Notes: generated from the sequence alone by a model not told the origin. Positions 8,439 through 18,045 are shown, numbered from the stretch's first letter. The stretch: 64,000 bases of DNA from Halobium salinum (GCF_026586625.1 NZ_JAODIW010000008.1:29332-93331), one strand, 5' to 3'. Numbers and translations are program-made.

Positions 8439-10882
8439 CGGTCGGGGCCACTCCCGTCCGTCGGCCCGTCGAAGTCGAACCCGCCGTCGGTCGACGCCGG
8501 GCCGGTCGGGTTGATGACGCCGTCGACCGCCGAGCGGGTCGACACCCGTTCGGAGTCGGATTCGAGGCCGGCGTCGGGGTCGGCAGCGCGCTCGGAGCCG
8601 ACGTCGGGGTCGGCAACGGTCCCACGGGAACCGGCGTCGTCGACCTCGAACGCGTCGAGCAGGCCCTGAAGTCGCTCGGCGCGGCCCGAGAGCGACTGGA
8701 CGCTCGTCGTCACTTCGTTCAGCGAGGCGGTCTGTTCCTCGGACGCCGCCGAGACGTTCGACGCCTCGGCGGTGGTCTGCTCGCTGACGCTCGCGACCTC
8801 CTCGACCATCCCGACGACCTCCTCGGTCGAACTCGCCTGGTCGTCGGTCGCGTCGTTTATCTCCTGGATTCCCTGGTTGGTCTCCTCGAACCCCTCGACC
8901 ACGTCGTCGAGCGCCTCCAGCGCCGATTCGACGGTGTCGACGCCCTCGGTGACGCTCTCGCCGGTCGCCTGCATCCCGTCGACGGCCCCCTCCGTGGAGG
9001 CGACTATCTCGTCGATGAGTTCCTCGATGTCGGCGGTGGCGCGGCCGGCCTCCTCCGCGAGCTGTTTGATTTCGTCGGCGACGACCGCGAAGCCTTCGCC
9101 GGCCTCGCCCGCGCGGGCCGCCTCGATGGAGGCGTTCAGCGCGAGCAGGTTCGTCTGTTCGGCGATGTCGGTTATCATCTCGACGATGTCGCCGATCTGT
9201 TTCATCTCCTCGTCCAGCGACTCGACCTCCGCGACCGTTCGCTCGGTGCGGGACTCGACTTCGCTCATCTCGGCGATGGCCTCCTCGGCGTGAGCCTGCG
9301 CGTCCTCGCCGCGGTCGGCCGCCGCCTCGGCCGAGCCGGCGACCTGGTTGGCGGCGGCGGCGACCTCCTCGACGCTCGCCGACAGCGAACTCATCTCGTC
9401 TGCGGTCTCCGCGAGCGACTCGCTCTGGCGCTCGGCACCGGTGGCGATCTCCTGGGTCGACTCGCTGACCTGTCCGCTCGCGTTCTGGACCTCCTCGACG
9501 CTCGCGGTCGCCTCCTGACTCTCGGCGGCGACCTCGTCGGCGAACGCCCGAACGGTGACCATCGTCTCCTCGAAGTCGTCCATCATCCCGTTGAACGCCT
9601 CGGCGATGTCGCGCATCGCCTCGTTGTCCGTGCTCGCGTCCATCCGCTCGGTGAGGTCGCCGTCGGCACACCGCTGCATCACCGCTCCGTACTGGTCGGC
9701 GCGCCGCTCGAGCGTCTCGGCCATCTCTTGAACCTCCTCGCGTTGCCGCTCGGCTTCCTCGGCGGCCTCGTCGGCCTCGCCGATACGCCGCTTGAGCGAG
9801 TCGCGCATGCTCGCAAACCGTCGGTAGAGGGCGCCGATTTCGTCCTCGCGGTCGCTCTCGACGTCGACCTCCAGGTTCCCCCGTTCGAGTTCGGTCGCCT
9901 TCGCCTCGACGTCACGAATCGACCGCACCGTCGTCCGACCGAACGTGATTCCGAGAACCGCCAGCCCGCCGATGGCGACGGCGAGGAGCACCAGGAGGTT
10001 CGCCCCGACGCCCGAGGAGAGCGCGTACGCGGCCCCCTTCGGCGCGTGGACCACGACGCCCCAGTCGGTCCCGGCGACGGGCGCGAACGCCATCAGGTAG
10101 GGCTCGTCCAGCAGCCCCTCCGTCGGCTCCATCGACATGATGCCGGACTCGCCCTCCCCGGCCATCTGCACCGCCGGCGCGTCAGCGCCGAGGACGTACT
10201 GTCCCGCCGAGTTCTCGTCGGTGCTGTCCATCATGACCTCGCCGTCGCCGCTGTCGACGACCTTCACGAACCCGCCCGCGACGGTCGTGCCGACGTGGTT
10301 CGATATCGTGCCGGTGTCGACGCTGACCACGACCAGCCGGTTCTCGACGCCGGAGACGGGCGAGGCCCACGAGATGGTCGACGCGCCGGTCCGCTCGTCG
10401 ACGAACACGTCCGACCGGAACACGTCGTTGGCGGAGTCGAACGAGCGCTTGTCGGCCGCCCACGCCGCGTTGGGCGCGTAGTTTCCGACGCGCTCCTCGT
10501 TCGTGCTCGTGACGATTCGGTTGGTGCCGGCGTCTACGTAGTGGACCGCGGTGACGTCCTCGGGGAGCGCCCCCATCTCACCGACGAGGAACGACCTGAT
10601 TTGGGTCGGCTCGTTGCTCTTCATCACGCCGTACTCGGAGAGCATCCGAGCGGTCTGTCGCCGCTGGTCGACCCACACGCCCACCTCGTTGGCCTGTGCC
10701 TCGGCCGACGCGGTCAGCTCTTCGTTCACCTGTTGTTTCAGCTTCGAGTCGGTCTCGGCGTAGGTGTACGCACCGGCCGTCCCGACGAGCAGTCCGACGA
10801 CGAAAATCCCCAGAAATATCTTGTACGCCAGATTTCGGCGCACTCGAGAGGGAATCACGCTGTTCAGCCAGTCTCGGCTCAT
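8435..10882 (-). CDS. Methyl-accepting chemotaxis transducer with extracytoplasmic Cache-type sensor
   Basis: The protein has 815 residues. TM1 (about 20-42, [20 protein letters not shown]) is followed by an extracellular domain of about 250 residues with double-Cache features ([46 protein letters not shown]). TM2 ([17 protein letters not shown]) leads to a HAMP domain ([12 protein letters not shown]), a second HAMP-like unit ([10 protein letters not shown]) and the signalling domain with hairpin [19 protein letters not shown]. Cache domains bind small molecules such as amino or organic acids; the ligand here is unknown. The C-terminus carries [11 protein letters not shown], shared with the neighbouring receptor. 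The gene is translationally coupled to cheW. Confidence 0.95.
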   Translation of the reverse strand: MSRDWLNSVIPSRVRRNLAYKIFLGIFVVGLLVGTAGAYTYAETDSKLKQQVNEELTASAEAQANEVGVWVDQRRQTARMLSEYGVMKSNEPTQIRSFLVGEMGALPEDVTAVHYVDAGTNRIVTSTNEERVGNYAPNAAWAADKRSFDSANDVFRSDVFVDERTGASTISWASPVSGVENRLVVVSVDTGTISNHVGTTVAGGFVKVVDSGDGEVMMDSTDENSAGQYVLGADAPAVQMAGEGESGIMSMEPTEGLLDEPYLMAFAPVAGTDWGVVVHAPKGAAYALSSGVGANLLVLLAVAIGGLAVLGITFGRTTVRSIRDVEAKATELERGNLEVDVESDREDEIGALYRRFASMRDSLKRRIGEADEAAEEAERQREEVQEMAETLERRADQYGAVMQRCADGDLTERMDASTDNEAMRDIAEAFNGMMDDFEETMVTVRAFADEVAAESQEATASVEEVQNASGQVSESTQEIATGAERQSESLAETADEMSSLSASVEEVAAAANQVAGSAEAAADRGEDAQAHAEEAIAEMSEVESRTERTVAEVESLDEEMKQIGDIVEMITDIAEQTNLLALNASIEAARAGEAGEGFAVVADEIKQLAEEAGRATADIEELIDEIVASTEGAVDGMQATGESVTEGVDTVESALEALDDVVEGFEETNQGIQEINDATDDQASSTEEVVGMVEEVASVSEQTTAEASNVSAASEEQTASLNEVTTSVQSLSGRAERLQGLLDAFEVDDAGSRGTVADPDVGSERAADPDAGLESDSERVSTRSAVDGVINPTGPASTDGGFDFDGPTDGSGPDR

Positions 10883-10902
10883 CGATAGTGGCTGGTATAT
10901 CA

Positions 10903-10918
10903 GATAGTATAAACTATC
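10903..10918 (-). promoter_or_regulatory. Promoter with inverted repeat embracing the TATA box, Cache transducer gene
   Basis: GATAGT-ATAA-ACTATC is a perfect 6-bp inverted repeat. On the minus strand it contains the TATA-like TTTATAC, whose centre lies about 27 nt upstream of the ATG at 10882, so the transcript is probably leaderless. A further GATAGT occurs at 10884-10889, right at the start codon. A regulator binding these copies would block TBP access. Confidence 0.5.
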
Positions 10919-11039
10919 GGCCCTCAGTATCGGCTATGATAACGAACCGAGACTCCAGAGACGAACGGCCGGACCTCCGCAGACCGTCGATGAGTTCCCG
11001 ACCGGCGACGGGACCGGCGGAGGCGACTGGCCGACCGAC

Positions 11040-12119
11040 CTACTCGTCCGACTCGGTCGCTCCCCCGACCAGCGCGTCCACGTCCGCGTGGTCGTGGAGC
11101 AGGTCGCGCATCCGCTCGACCGTCGCCTCGTCGCGGGTGCGCCCGCTCCGAATCACGTCCTCCGCGCGGTCGACGACCGAGAGCGTGTCCTGGTTGACGA
11201 CGAGCACGGGAACGCCGCGTTCCTCCGCTTTCCCGAGCACGGCGCTCGGGGGCCGGTGGCCGCCGGTGAGGATGAGACACTTCACGCCCGGCGCTTCGAG
11301 CGCGGCGGTGTGAATCTCGGCGCGGTCGCCGCCGGTGATGACCGCGGCGTCCTTCGTCCGGCGGAAGTACCGCAGGGCGGCGTCCCCGCCCATCGCGCCG
11401 ACGAGGAACCGCTCGACGAACGCGTCGGTGTCGCCGTCGGTGGCGAGCTCCGCCCCGAGTTCGTCGGCGAGGTCGGCGACGGTGACGCCCGCGAGCTCCT
11501 GCACCCGCGGGAGGACGCCGAGCACGTCGACGCCGCGCCCCTCGAGGAACGGGACGACCTCGGTCTCCAGTTGGTCGTACGCGCTGTCGCCGACACGGTT
11601 GAACACGACGCCCGCGAGCCGGTCCCCGAAGTCGTCCGCCGCGGCGAGCACGTCGTCCAAGTCGCTCGGTTTGGTGTAATCGGCGACCAGCACGACCGAG
11701 GCGTCGAGCAGGTCGGCGACCTCGGGGTCGGTGAGGTCGATGACGCCGCCGGTGGTGTACTCGCCCGCCCCTTCGACGAACATCCGGTCGGCGCCGTCGG
11801 CGAGCCCGTCGAACTGCTCGCGGACGACCTCCGCGAGCTCCTCGGGGTCCTCCTGCCCGCGCACCGCGCCCTCGACGAACGTCGGCGAGTAGACGATGGG
11901 CTCCATCTGGTGCATCTCGGCGTCGAGGCCGAGCAGTTCGCGGGCGAGCATCGGGTCCTCGTCGAGCGTCTTACCGACGTTCGACTGCAGGCGGGTCCCC
12001 TTCGGTTTCATGTAGCTCACGTCGTTGCCGCGCTCCTTCGCGAGGAGCGCGAGCGCGAGCGTGATGGCGGTCTTGCCGGTGCTGTCCTGCGTCGAGCTGA
12101 CGAGTAGGGTGTCGGTCAT
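11040..12119 (-). CDS. BioD-like P-loop/DRTGG protein of the phosphotransacetylase-like family
   Basis: This protein has 359 residues. The N-terminal AAA_26 (dethiobiotin-synthetase-like) domain has a P-loop-type SSTQDSTGKTAITLAL at residues 8-23 and a VEGAGEYTTGG switch-like segment. The C-terminal DRTGG domain (about 220-330) includes AVITGGDRAEIH and CLILTGGHRPPSAVL. The same arrangement forms the N-terminal region of long bacterial phosphotransacetylases, but the acetyl-transferring domain is absent, so the role is probably regulatory or nucleotide-sensing. It follows the ADP-forming acyl-CoA synthetase gene with an ATGA overlap, which ties it to acetyl-CoA/acetate metabolism. Confidence 0.85.
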   Translation of the reverse strand: MTDTLLVSSTQDSTGKTAITLALALLAKERGNDVSYMKPKGTRLQSNVGKTLDEDPMLARELLGLDAEMHQMEPIVYSPTFVEGAVRGQEDPEELAEVVREQFDGLADGADRMFVEGAGEYTTGGVIDLTDPEVADLLDASVVLVADYTKPSDLDDVLAAADDFGDRLAGVVFNRVGDSAYDQLETEVVPFLEGRGVDVLGVLPRVQELAGVTVADLADELGAELATDGDTDAFVERFLVGAMGGDAALRYFRRTKDAAVITGGDRAEIHTAALEAPGVKCLILTGGHRPPSAVLGKAEERGVPVLVVNQDTLSVVDRAEDVIRSGRTRDEATVERMRDLLHDHADVDALVGGATESDE

Positions 12120-14326
12120 CGGGTGTCTCCTTCGGGTGCTTCGAGTTCCTCGGGCGTCTCGGGCTCCGGTTCCGCGGGCTCTTCGTCCGCCTCGGGGTGG
12201 GCGAGCGCGTCCGGGTCCACGGTCAGTCGCACGTCGACGGCGGCGACGCCGCGGTCGTCCTCCGTCTCGCCGTCCCCACCGTCCGTCGGCAGCGCGACGA
12301 GCGGGTTGATGTCCAGTTCGACGATGGCGGGGAAGTCGTCCACCAGTTGCGAGAGCCGTTGAATCGTCTCGACGACCCCGTCGACGTCGACCGGGTCGCG
12401 GCCACGGGCGCCACGGAGGAGCGGCGCCGACTTCACTTCGCGGGTCATCTCCCGCGCCTCGGACTCGGCGACGGGGGCGACGCGGAAGGTGGTGTCCTCC
12501 ATCACCTCGACGAAGATGCCGCCCAGCCCGAACATCAGGAGCGGGCCGAACTGCGGGTCGCGGTTCATCCCGACGATGGTCTCCACCCCGTCCTCTAAGT
12601 CGACCATCTCCTGGACCTGCACGCCGATGATGTCGGCGTCGGGCTGGTAGTTGCGGGCGCGGGTGACGAGGTCCTCGTAGGCGTCGTAGGCGTCCTCGTT
12701 GGCGACGCCGACCTTGACGCCGCCGATGTCGGACTTGTGGAGGATGTCCGGCGAGACGATTTTCATCACCACGTCGCCGTCGATGTCCTGGGCGACCGCG
12801 ACCGCGTCGCTCGCGTCGTCGACGATGTCGCCCTGCGGCGTCGGGATGCCGTAGGCGTCGAGCAGGCCCATCGCCTCGACGCCGAGGCGGTTGTCGCCCC
12901 GTTCCTCGACCCGGGAGAGGACTTCGAACGCGCGCTCGCGGTCCACGTCGAACTCGGTCGGCGCGTCGTACTCGCGCTCCGAGATGCGCTTGTACCGCAG
13001 GAGGGCGTCGAGGCTCTCGACCGCGCGGGCCGGGTCGAAGTAGTTCGGGACGCCGGCCTCCGAGAGCACGTCGGCGGCGGGGGCGACGCTGTCGCCGCCC
13101 ATGAAGCAGGCCGCGACGGGCTTGTCGTGTTTCTCGCGCAGTTCGACGGTGGCCTCCGCGAGTTCCTCGTAGTCGAGCACGGCGGTCGGCGCCGAGAGCA
13201 CGATGGCCGAGCCGACGTTCTCGTCGCCCAGCGCGGTGTCGAGTGCGGACTCGAAGCGGTCGATGTCGGCGTCGCCGACGATGTCGACCGGGTTGTAGAT
13301 GTTCCCCTCCTCGGGGAGGTTCTCGCCGAACGTCTCCAGCGTCTCGTCCTCGAAGGAGGCCATCCGGAGTTCGGACTCGCCGACGGCGTCGGTCGTCATG
13401 ACGCCGGGGCCGCCGGCGTTGGTGACGACCGCGACCGTGTCCGAATCGGGGAGGGGTTGGCCGGCGAGCATCTGCGAGGCGTCGAACAGTTCCTGGACGC
13501 CCTCGGCCCGCAGGACGCCGGCCTGGTCGAGACCGGCTTCGTACGCCTGCTCGGAGCCGGCGATGGTGCCGGTGTGTGAGGAGGCGGCCTGCGCCCCGGC
13601 CTCGGTCCGGCCGGACTTGACGAGCACGATGGGCGTGTCCTGTGTCACTTCACGGGCCGTGTCGATGAACTCGCGGCCGTGTTCGATGCCTTCGAGGTAG
13701 CCGATGACCACGTCGGTGTCGGGGTCGTCGCCCCACTCGTCGACGAAGTCCGCCTCGTCGAGGACGGCCTTGTTGCCGAGCGAGACGACGTCCTTGAACC
13801 CGATGCCCTCGTCGTTGGCCCAGTCGAGGACGGCGGTGATGAACGCGCCCGACTGCGACATGAAGGAGATGTTCCCCGGCAGGGCGTTGTCGGGGCCGAA
13901 GGTGGCGTTCATCATCTTCGTCGTCGACATCACGCCGAGGCTGTTGGGGCCGACGAGGTTCAGGTCGTAGCGTTCGGCGACCTCCGTCAACTCGCGCTCG
14001 CGGGCGGCGCCCTCGCCGCCGGTCTCGCCGAAGCCGGCGGTGATGACGACGACGTTCTCGACGCCGGCCTCGCCGCACCCCTCGACGGCGTCGACCGCGA
14101 TTCCCGGCGGGACGACGACGATAGCCACGTCGGCGTCCGCCTCCCCGACCGAGTCCACGCAGTCGAGGCCGAGCACCTCGTCGTAGTTCGGGTTGACGGG
14201 GACGACGGTGCCGTCGAAGTCGGCGAGGAGGTTGTCGGTGATGGCCCGACCGATGGACCCCTCGCGTGCCGTCGCGCCGATGACCGCGACGCGGTCCGGC
14301 GCGAACAGTTCGGATAACGTTCCCAT
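12116..14326 (-). CDS. acd: Acetate--CoA ligase (ADP-forming), alpha-beta fusion
   Basis: The enzyme interconverts acetyl-CoA (or another acyl-CoA), ADP and phosphate with the acid, CoA and ATP, making ATP during acetate formation. In this 736-residue fusion, a CoA-binding Rossmann domain (VAVIGATAREGSIGRAI) comes first. The succinyl-CoA-ligase-like domain follows, with the phosphorylated-type His251 in SSHTGTIAGSE. A C-terminal ATP-grasp beta part runs from about residue 500 (GDIVDDASDAVAVAQ, VVMKIVSPDILHKSDIGGV). I chose ATG 14326, which begins MGTLSELFAPDRV, because the 92 codons the frame extends upstream are unlike the family. It is translationally coupled to the DRTGG protein. Confidence 0.95.
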   Translation of the reverse strand: MGTLSELFAPDRVAVIGATAREGSIGRAITDNLLADFDGTVVPVNPNYDEVLGLDCVDSVGEADADVAIVVVPPGIAVDAVEGCGEAGVENVVVITAGFGETGGEGAARERELTEVAERYDLNLVGPNSLGVMSTTKMMNATFGPDNALPGNISFMSQSGAFITAVLDWANDEGIGFKDVVSLGNKAVLDEADFVDEWGDDPDTDVVIGYLEGIEHGREFIDTAREVTQDTPIVLVKSGRTEAGAQAASSHTGTIAGSEQAYEAGLDQAGVLRAEGVQELFDASQMLAGQPLPDSDTVAVVTNAGGPGVMTTDAVGESELRMASFEDETLETFGENLPEEGNIYNPVDIVGDADIDRFESALDTALGDENVGSAIVLSAPTAVLDYEELAEATVELREKHDKPVAACFMGGDSVAPAADVLSEAGVPNYFDPARAVESLDALLRYKRISEREYDAPTEFDVDRERAFEVLSRVEERGDNRLGVEAMGLLDAYGIPTPQGDIVDDASDAVAVAQDIDGDVVMKIVSPDILHKSDIGGVKVGVANEDAYDAYEDLVTRARNYQPDADIIGVQVQEMVDLEDGVETIVGMNRDPQFGPLLMFGLGGIFVEVMEDTTFRVAPVAESEAREMTREVKSAPLLRGARGRDPVDVDGVVETIQRLSQLVDDFPAIVELDINPLVALPTDGGDGETEDDRGVAAVDVRLTVDPDALAHPEADEEPAEPEPETPEELEAPEGDTR

Positions 14327-14562
14327 CGTCCCGGCGTTGGGTCCGAAATCGCTTAACTCCCGGTGTGGAGGCGATGGCGCGGGAGTCGGTGTCGTGGCTC
14401 GCGGCCGGTAAATCGTGAGGGTTCCGACGGTCGCGGCAACCCTCGAAGCACAAGCATAATCGCTGGGGCCGATACCGGTCGAGCCGGCCGCAATCGACAG
14501 TACCGGGTCGTCTCGCCCCCAGCCGACCGTTCTTTCCCCTCCCGTCCCTCCTCCCGACCACG

Positions 14563-15324
14563 ATGAACGCAACCGTCGGCGACCTCGAAGGCAAAGCGGC
14601 AATCGTCACCGGCGCCTCCTCGGGTATCGGCGAGGCCACCGCGGAGATGCTCGCGGAGGCGGGCGCGAGCGTCGCGCTCGCCGCCCGACGCGAGGACGAA
14701 CTCGAACAGCTCGCGGACCGCATCGAGGAGAACGGCGGCGAGGCGCTCGTCGTCCCCACCGACGTGACCGACGGCGACCAGGTCGACGCGCTGGTCGACG
14801 AGACCGTCGAGACGTTCGGGAGCCTCGATATCCTCGTCAACAACGCGGGCGTGATGCTGCTCGAACGCCTCGACGAGGCCGACACCGACAACCTCCGACA
14901 GATGGTCGAGGTGAACCTCCTCGGACTGATGGACGCGACCCACAGCGCGCTCCCCTACATGCAGAAGCAGGGCGAGGGCCACATCGTCAACATCTCCTCC
15001 GTCGCGGGGCGGAAGGCGATGGCCGGCGGTAGCGGCTACAACGCGACGAAGTTCGGCGTCAACGGGTTCACCGAGGCCCTTCGACAGGAGGTCTCCGGCG
15101 AGGACTTCATCCGGACGACGCTCATCGAACCCGGCTACGTCGACACCGAACTCGCAGAGCACATCCCCGACGACGAGGCACAGGAGCAGACGAAGGAGGC
15201 CCTGGAGCAGATGGACGCGCTCGAAGCCGAGGACATCGCCCGCACCATCGCGTTCGCCGTCGGTCAGCCCGCCCACGTCGACGTGAACGAGATTCTCGTG
15301 CGGCCGACCGAGCAGGAACTCTGA
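14563..15324 (+). CDS. SDR-family NAD(P)-dependent oxidoreductase
   Basis: A classical short-chain dehydrogenase of 253 residues. The cofactor motif is TGASSGIGEA near residue 18, NNAG is near 90, and the active site has Ser in NISSVAG with YNATK for Tyr-x-x-x-Lys. The C-terminal region (IAFAVGQPAHVDVNEILVRPTEQ) matches the YdfG/serine-3-dehydrogenase-like branch, which oxidises small hydroxy acids, but the substrate cannot be read from the sequence. It diverges from the acyl-CoA synthetase gene across 236 bp. Three other SDR genes occur in the window. Confidence 0.9.
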   Translation: MNATVGDLEGKAAIVTGASSGIGEATAEMLAEAGASVALAARREDELEQLADRIEENGGEALVVPTDVTDGDQVDALVDETVETFGSLDILVNNAGVMLLERLDEADTDNLRQMVEVNLLGLMDATHSALPYMQKQGEGHIVNISSVAGRKAMAGGSGYNATKFGVNGFTEALRQEVSGEDFIRTTLIEPGYVDTELAEHIPDDEAQEQTKEALEQMDALEAEDIARTIAFAVGQPAHVDVNEILVRPTEQEL

Positions 15325-15405
15325 GGCCGCCCGTCGGCGACGCCGACGAACCGCGGAGCCGACTCCGTTTTCCGAGCCGAGGCCGGATTTGCACCCGAAC
15401 GACCA

Positions 15406-16683
15406 GTGACACCTCCACCGTCTCCCGACACCGACTCCGGGACCGACACCGACTCCGGGACCGACACCGGTTCGGGTACCGGGACCGATAGCGACGCAAA
15501 CGCCGACCCCCGGACCGACCCGACCCCCGACGACGGCCTGTCGGTCGTCGTCTCCGGCGGGTCGATGGGCGGGCTGTTCACGGGGCTCGCGCTTCTCTCC
15601 GCCGGCCACGACGTGGACGTGTACGAACGTGCCGAGGGCGGACTCCGGAGTCGCGGCGCCGGTATCGTCGCCCAGCCGGAGATTCTCGACTTCGTCGCCT
15701 CCCACGGTATCGGGCGGCCGGCCGACCTGACGACCACCACGTCCCGCCGGCAGTACCTCGCACGGGACGGGACGGTCGAACGGGAACGCCCCGAGCGCAT
15801 GACGTTCACCGGTTGGGACGCCCTGTACCGACGGCTCCGCGGGGCGCTCCCGGACGAACGCTACCACGCCGGACGGCGCACCGTCGGCGTCGAGGGTTCG
15901 GTCGGAGACGGTGACGGGGGCAGAGACGACCTCTCGGACGCCGCGGCGCTGCGCTTCGAGGACGGGTCGAGCGCCGAGGGCGACCTCGCGGTCGTCGCGG
16001 AGGGAGGTCGGTCCGCGACCCGCGAGGCGCTCCTGCCGAACGTCGACCCGGAGCCCGCCGGTTACGTCGCCTGGCGTGGCGTGATATCCGAGGACGCCGT
16101 CCCGACGCGCGTTCGCGACGCCTTCACCGACACGTTCGTCTTCTACGAGGGGGACGGGGAGCTCGTCCTCGGCTACCGCATCCCGGGGCCCGACGGGGGA
16201 ACGGAGCCTGGCGGGGGCCGGCTCAACTGGGTGTGGTACGACGACGTCGGTGACGCGGCCGACCGCCGGCGGCTCATGACCGACGCCGACGGGGAGCGAA
16301 ACGAGTTCTCGGTATCGCCGGGGAGGCTCCGGGACGGCGTCCGGGAGGACCTGCTCGCGGCGGCCACGAGCCGGCTCCCGGACACCTTCACCGACCTCGT
16401 CGCGGCGACCGACGACGCGTTCGTCCAGACCGTGTACGACCTGTCGGTGCCGCGGATGCGCTTCGGCCGCGTCTGTCTCCTCGGCGACGCGGCGTTCGTC
16501 GCGCGGCCGCACACCGCCGCCGGTACCGCGAAGGCGGCCGCCGACGGGACCCGGCTCGCCCGCGCCCTCGACGGCGCTTGCGGCGTCGACGACGCGCTCG
16601 CCGACTGGGCGGGAGCGCGCCTCGACGCCGGACGTCGCCTCGTCGCCGAGGGCGTGCGGATGGGCGACGGGTACATGGAGTGA
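15406..16683 (+). CDS. FAD-dependent monooxygenase (aromatic hydroxylase-like)
   Basis: The enzyme (425 residues from GTG 15406) begins with a 45-residue Asp/Thr/Ser/Gly-rich low-complexity leader encoded by tandem repeats. The core follows: the FAD motif VVVSGGSMGGLFTGLAL, then RGAGIVAQPEIL, the DG-type segment GDLAVVAEGGRSATREALL and the second FAD motif CLLGDAAFVARPHTAAGTAKA. This layout resembles 2,6-dihydroxypyridine hydroxylase-type flavoprotein monooxygenases. Substrate and pathway are unknown. The low-complexity leader is unusual for the family. The true start could be internal, near GLSVVVSGGSMGG, but no ATG or GTG there is obviously better. Confidence 0.85.
   Translation: MTPPPSPDTDSGTDTDSGTDTGSGTGTDSDANADPRTDPTPDDGLSVVVSGGSMGGLFTGLALLSAGHDVDVYERAEGGLRSRGAGIVAQPEILDFVASHGIGRPADLTTTTSRRQYLARDGTVERERPERMTFTGWDALYRRLRGALPDERYHAGRRTVGVEGSVGDGDGGRDDLSDAAALRFEDGSSAEGDLAVVAEGGRSATREALLPNVDPEPAGYVAWRGVISEDAVPTRVRDAFTDTFVFYEGDGELVLGYRIPGPDGGTEPGGGRLNWVWYDDVGDAADRRRLMTDADGERNEFSVSPGRLRDGVREDLLAAATSRLPDTFTDLVAATDDAFVQTVYDLSVPRMRFGRVCLLGDAAFVARPHTAAGTAKAAADGTRLARALDGACGVDDALADWAGARLDAGRRLVAEGVRMGDGYME
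15426..15479 (+). repeat. 18-bp tandem repeat in the monooxygenase leader
   Basis: The unit CGACACCGACTCCGGGAC occurs twice exactly (15426-15443 and 15444-15461), followed by a diverged third copy (15462-15479). It encodes the repeating Asp-Thr-Asp-Ser-Gly-Thr pattern at the protein N-terminus. Length change by slippage in steps of six codons would keep the frame. Confidence 0.8.
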
Positions 16684-16845
16684 GCTGACGAGGCGTGCCG
16701 GGGGCCGACGAGCCGACCGAACCAGTGACGCGCCGGCCGAACCGAATCGGGGAGAAGGGGGGCCCAAAGCGGCAGAACCGTCTGTAGTGCCTTCCGGACC
16801 GACGACCGCCGGCATCGACCCCTCCGCTCGTCTGCTCGACCCGAC

Positions 16846-17628
16846 TCAGTTCACGTGCGCGCCGCCGTCGACCCACACCGTCTCGCCGGTGACGTAGGAG
16901 GCGAGGTCGCTCGCGAGGTAGAGGTACGCCCCCGGCAGTTCGTCGGGGGTTCCGGCCCGAAGCGGGAGCGACGGCTCCTCGTCGTCGGGCTCCATCTCCC
17001 CCGCGCGCTCGGACCAGCCCTCGGTAATCTCGGTCGCGACGGGGCCGGGGGCGACCGCGTTCACCCGGATTCCCTCGGGGGCGAGTTCGAGCGCCGCCGA
17101 CCGGGTTATCATCTCCACCGCCCCTTTGCTCGCGGCGTAGTGTGAGTGGGTCCACTCGGCGACCCGCGAGGTCGTCGAGGCGGTGTTGACGACGACGCCC
17201 GGTTCCTGCCGGTCGAGCATGTCGCGGGCGGCGGCCTGCGTCCCGAAGTACACCCCGCGGGCGTTGACGCCGAGCACCCGGTCGAACTCCTCGGGTTCGA
17301 CGTCGAGAAAGCGCAGGTTGCGGTGGACGCCGGCGTTGTTCACCATGACGCTCACGCCGCCGTAGTCGCGGGCGGCCTCGACGACGGCCTCGACGGCGCT
17401 CGGCTCGGACACGTCGGTCTCGACGAACTCGGCCTCGCCGCCGTACTCGCGAATCAGTTCGTGGGTCGGCGTCGACTCGCCGTCGACTTTCGGCTCCTCG
17501 CGCACGTCGGCGACGAGGACGGTCGCGCCGGCCTCGCCGAACGCGCGAGCGACGGCCCGGCCGATACCGCTCGACCCGCCGGTGACGATGGCGACCTCGT
17601 CCGCGAAGTCGGGAGTGAGCGTTCGCAT
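16846..17628 (-). CDS. SDR-family oxidoreductase (glucose-1-dehydrogenase-like)
   Basis: A 260-residue classical SDR with VTGGSSGIGRAVARAFGEAG at residues 15-34, NNAG near 95, HYAASK as the Tyr-x-x-x-Lys motif, and the C-terminal ASYVTGETVWVDGGAHVN. This ending is typical of 3-oxoacyl-ACP reductase or glucose-1-dehydrogenase-like members. It is a clear paralogue of the SDR at 26551-27339: both share the insert DVREEPK/DLREEPK followed by GESTPTHE between beta-2 and beta-3. That insert may set coenzyme or substrate choice. It converges with the monooxygenase gene. Confidence 0.9.
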   Translation of the reverse strand: MRTLTPDFADEVAIVTGGSSGIGRAVARAFGEAGATVLVADVREEPKVDGESTPTHELIREYGGEAEFVETDVSEPSAVEAVVEAARDYGGVSVMVNNAGVHRNLRFLDVEPEEFDRVLGVNARGVYFGTQAAARDMLDRQEPGVVVNTASTTSRVAEWTHSHYAASKGAVEMITRSAALELAPEGIRVNAVAPGPVATEITEGWSERAGEMEPDDEEPSLPLRAGTPDELPGAYLYLASDLASYVTGETVWVDGGAHVN

Positions 17629-17702
17629 GGTCGTCGTTCGGGCCGACGTGGCCTCAACGTTCGTGTGGCCGTGAAGCGTGCCGGATTCTCGACGAGCGCG
17701 CC

Positions 17703-17996
17703 TTATATCAGGTCGTTCGGGTCGTGTTCCGCCCGCATCCGCCGAGCCTCCGCGGCGTAGCGCTCCCGTTCATCGGTGTCCTCGACCGCGCCGAGGCTGT
17801 CCTCGTCGGCGTCGACGGCGGCGGTGGTGTCCCGCCGGTCCCCGAAGCTCGTCAGCGCCCGCTCCTTGCGGAGGTAGCGCGAGCCGTCCGGCGTGGCGTA
17901 GACGAGGATGACGATGTTCTGTTCGTCGTCGGAGTAGGTGCGCTCGACGAGCCAGACCCGCTTCGTCTCGGTCTGCCGGTTCGTGGTCGTGTTCAT
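17703..17996 (-). CDS. Conserved small acidic protein, unknown function
   Basis: The 97-residue product has an N-terminal half with a predicted strand pair, VWLVERTYSDDEQNIVILVY and TPDGSRYLRKERALTSF. The C-terminal half is charged and helical (DERERYAAEARRMRAEHDPND). The module NIVILVYATPDGSRYLRKERAL resembles STVLVALFGDDGKKYLRQYAL in the larger protein at 19400-20161, so the two may share a small beta domain. It begins 49 nt after the putative manganese exporter gene on the same strand and is probably in the same transcript. I do not recognise a named family. Confidence 0.7.
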   Translation of the reverse strand: MNTTTNRQTETKRVWLVERTYSDDEQNIVILVYATPDGSRYLRKERALTSFGDRRDTTAAVDADEDSLGAVEDTDERERYAAEARRMRAEHDPNDLI

Positions 17997-18045
17997 GTCG
18001 TATGGTCGGGTTGGCGAAGAGTTAGCGGTTCTGTGAAGTGTGATA

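Noticed and set aside
8025..9671. 548-codon frame fusing cheW to an upstream reading
   Set aside because: The upstream 410 codons are the receptor gene read in another phase. The ATGA junction marks the real cheW start.
12116..14602. Longer version of the acyl-CoA synthetase starting at 14602
   Set aside because: The 92 additional residues are low-complexity, and the family starts at MGTLSELFAPDRV (14326).
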